Shown: positions 6,315 through 6,859 of the stretch, piece by piece
Numbering within the stretch: position 1 is the stretch's first letter
How the letters are laid out: every line of letters begins with the position of its first letter
The notes under the pieces: generated by a model
What the model was told of the DNA's origin: nothing
Database searches by the model: none
The model's input: the letters and a program-made list of their open reading frames with translations, nothing else
Program-made: the position numbers and the translations under genes
Source of the DNA: Rickettsiales bacterium
Lineage (GTDB): Bacteria; Pseudomonadota; Alphaproteobacteria; Methylaequorales; Methylaequoraceae
Assembly: GCA_002711625.1 (NCBI GenBank)
Contig: PARR01000034.1
Coordinates: 26,133-32,991 of the forward strand
Reading direction: 5' to 3'
Length of the DNA stretch: 6,859 bases

Positions 6315-6859
6315 TATTTAGTTTCAATTAAAAGAGCTAATTGTGTTGGCCCAATTCCAGAATTAAAATCTACAAGGTTTACAGGATAATCACCGCTAAA
6401 ATAATGATCCGTAAAGACTGGATTTTTATTATCTCTTCCATTTTTGTGTCCTAGAGCTCTATACACACCGTCCAGCGAAACAAATTTGAGCGAATCAACA
6501 TTTATCATTTTCATTATTTCATCAATTGTAAATTTAGAAGCTAGTAATTCTTCTTTTGTTGGAGTATCAATTCCGTAGAAGCAGGGGTATTTGACGGGAG
6601 GACTAGCAATTCTCATGTGTATTTCACTTACACCGCAATTTCTTAGCATTTCAACTATTTTTATTGATGTGGTTCCCCTGACAATTGAATCATCTACCAA
6701 CGCAATATTTTTCCCTTTTAACGAAGAAATATTAATATTGTGTTTTAGTTTAACCGATAAGTCCCTTATAGTATTTGTCGATTGGATAAAGGTTCTACCG
6801 GTATAGTGATTTCTTATAATACCAAATTCAAATGGCTTTTTTATGTGTTCAGCGTATCC
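6314..6859 (-). CDS. purF: Amidophosphoribosyltransferase PurF, C-terminal 181 residues (5' end outside window)
   Basis: PurF makes 5-phosphoribosylamine from PRPP and glutamine, the first committed step of purine synthesis. The visible part is the phosphoribosyltransferase domain. On the minus strand, reading from 6859, the fragment opens with GYAEHIKKPFEFGIIRNHY, then GRTFIQ and RDLSVKLKHN. The PRPP-binding loop follows as LVDDSIVRGTTS (fragment residues 53-64, coding bases near 6703-6668). Next come MRIASPPVKYPCFYGIDTPT, typical of PurF, and a C-terminal FTDHYFSGDYP. The glutaminase domain lies beyond the window. The frame is open to the window edge; a TTG at 6700 is internal, not a start. 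The gene ends in TAA at 6316-6314, sharing one base with the start of the SDR gene. Confidence 0.95.
   Translation of the reverse strand, partial: GYAEHIKKPFEFGIIRNHYTGRTFIQSTNTIRDLSVKLKHNINISSLKGKNIALVDDSIVRGTTSIKIVEMLRNCGVSEIHMRIASPPVKYPCFYGIDTPTKEELLASKFTIDEIMKMINVDSLKFVSLDGVYRALGHKNGRDNKNPVFTDHYFSGDYPVNLVDFNSGIGPTQLALLIETK

Noticed and set aside
6698..6700. TTG as a start for a short PurF-like protein
   Set aside because: The frame continues upstream to the window edge with clear PurF sequence, so the gene is cut by the window and not truncated.
6591..6806. 71-residue open frame on the plus strand
   Set aside because: It lies opposite the PRPP-binding part of purF and is explained by that gene's codon use.
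1..6859. Mobile elements, CRISPR arrays, RNA genes, defence or toxin systems
   Set aside because: I found no transposase or integrase motifs, regularly spaced repeats or tRNA-like arms, and almost every base is accounted for by the genes listed.

Overview
This window looks like a stretch of chromosome from an AT-rich, streamlined alphaproteobacterium, probably a marine free-living lineage of the SAR11/HIMB59/AEGEAN-169 kind; the exact lineage cannot be settled by eye. Pointers to Alphaproteobacteria are a DUF1289 protein end, a DUF2794 protein, the yfgM-bamB-der gene order, a Der GTPase whose first G4 motif reads NKAE, and purF followed directly by a short-chain dehydrogenase. Genes abut or overlap almost everywhere. 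The only true intergenic gap is about 84 bases (723-806). Shine-Dalgarno sequences are weak or absent for most genes.

Layout. (1) 1-434, plus strand: the end of a DUF1289 protein, overlapped by ATGA with a small secreted protein of unknown function, then a low-GC candidate terminator. (2) 423-722, minus strand: a DUF2794 protein, convergent with and overlapping the secreted protein. (3) 723-806: a divergent control region with a TATAAT box readable on both strands, enclosed by an 8-bp inverted repeat. (4) 807-5613, plus strand: five tightly packed genes, yfgM-like, bamB, der, fccA and fccB. (5) 5610-6859, minus strand: the 3' third of purF followed with a 1-base overlap by an unusual short-chain dehydrogenase, whose stop codon overlaps that of fccB.

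How the genes work together. The yfgM-like and bamB genes encode envelope-biogenesis factors (periplasmic chaperone network and outer-membrane protein assembly), and der encodes a 50S ribosome assembly GTPase. This trio is a conserved core neighbourhood. The unexpected part is what follows: der overlaps by 8 bases a monoheme cytochrome c, which overlaps by 14 bases a Tat-exported flavoprotein. The flavoprotein keeps all three diagnostic cysteines of flavocytochrome c sulfide dehydrogenase. The cell therefore probably oxidises sulfide in the periplasm, and this function is apparently transcribed from the same operon as housekeeping genes. The purF-SDR pair is a conserved alphaproteobacterial arrangement, but this SDR has Phe in place of the catalytic Tyr.

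I see no mobile element, CRISPR array, RNA gene or defence system. Most of the window is core genome. The items most worth following up are the fccAB placement, the altered SDR and the symmetric divergent promoter.
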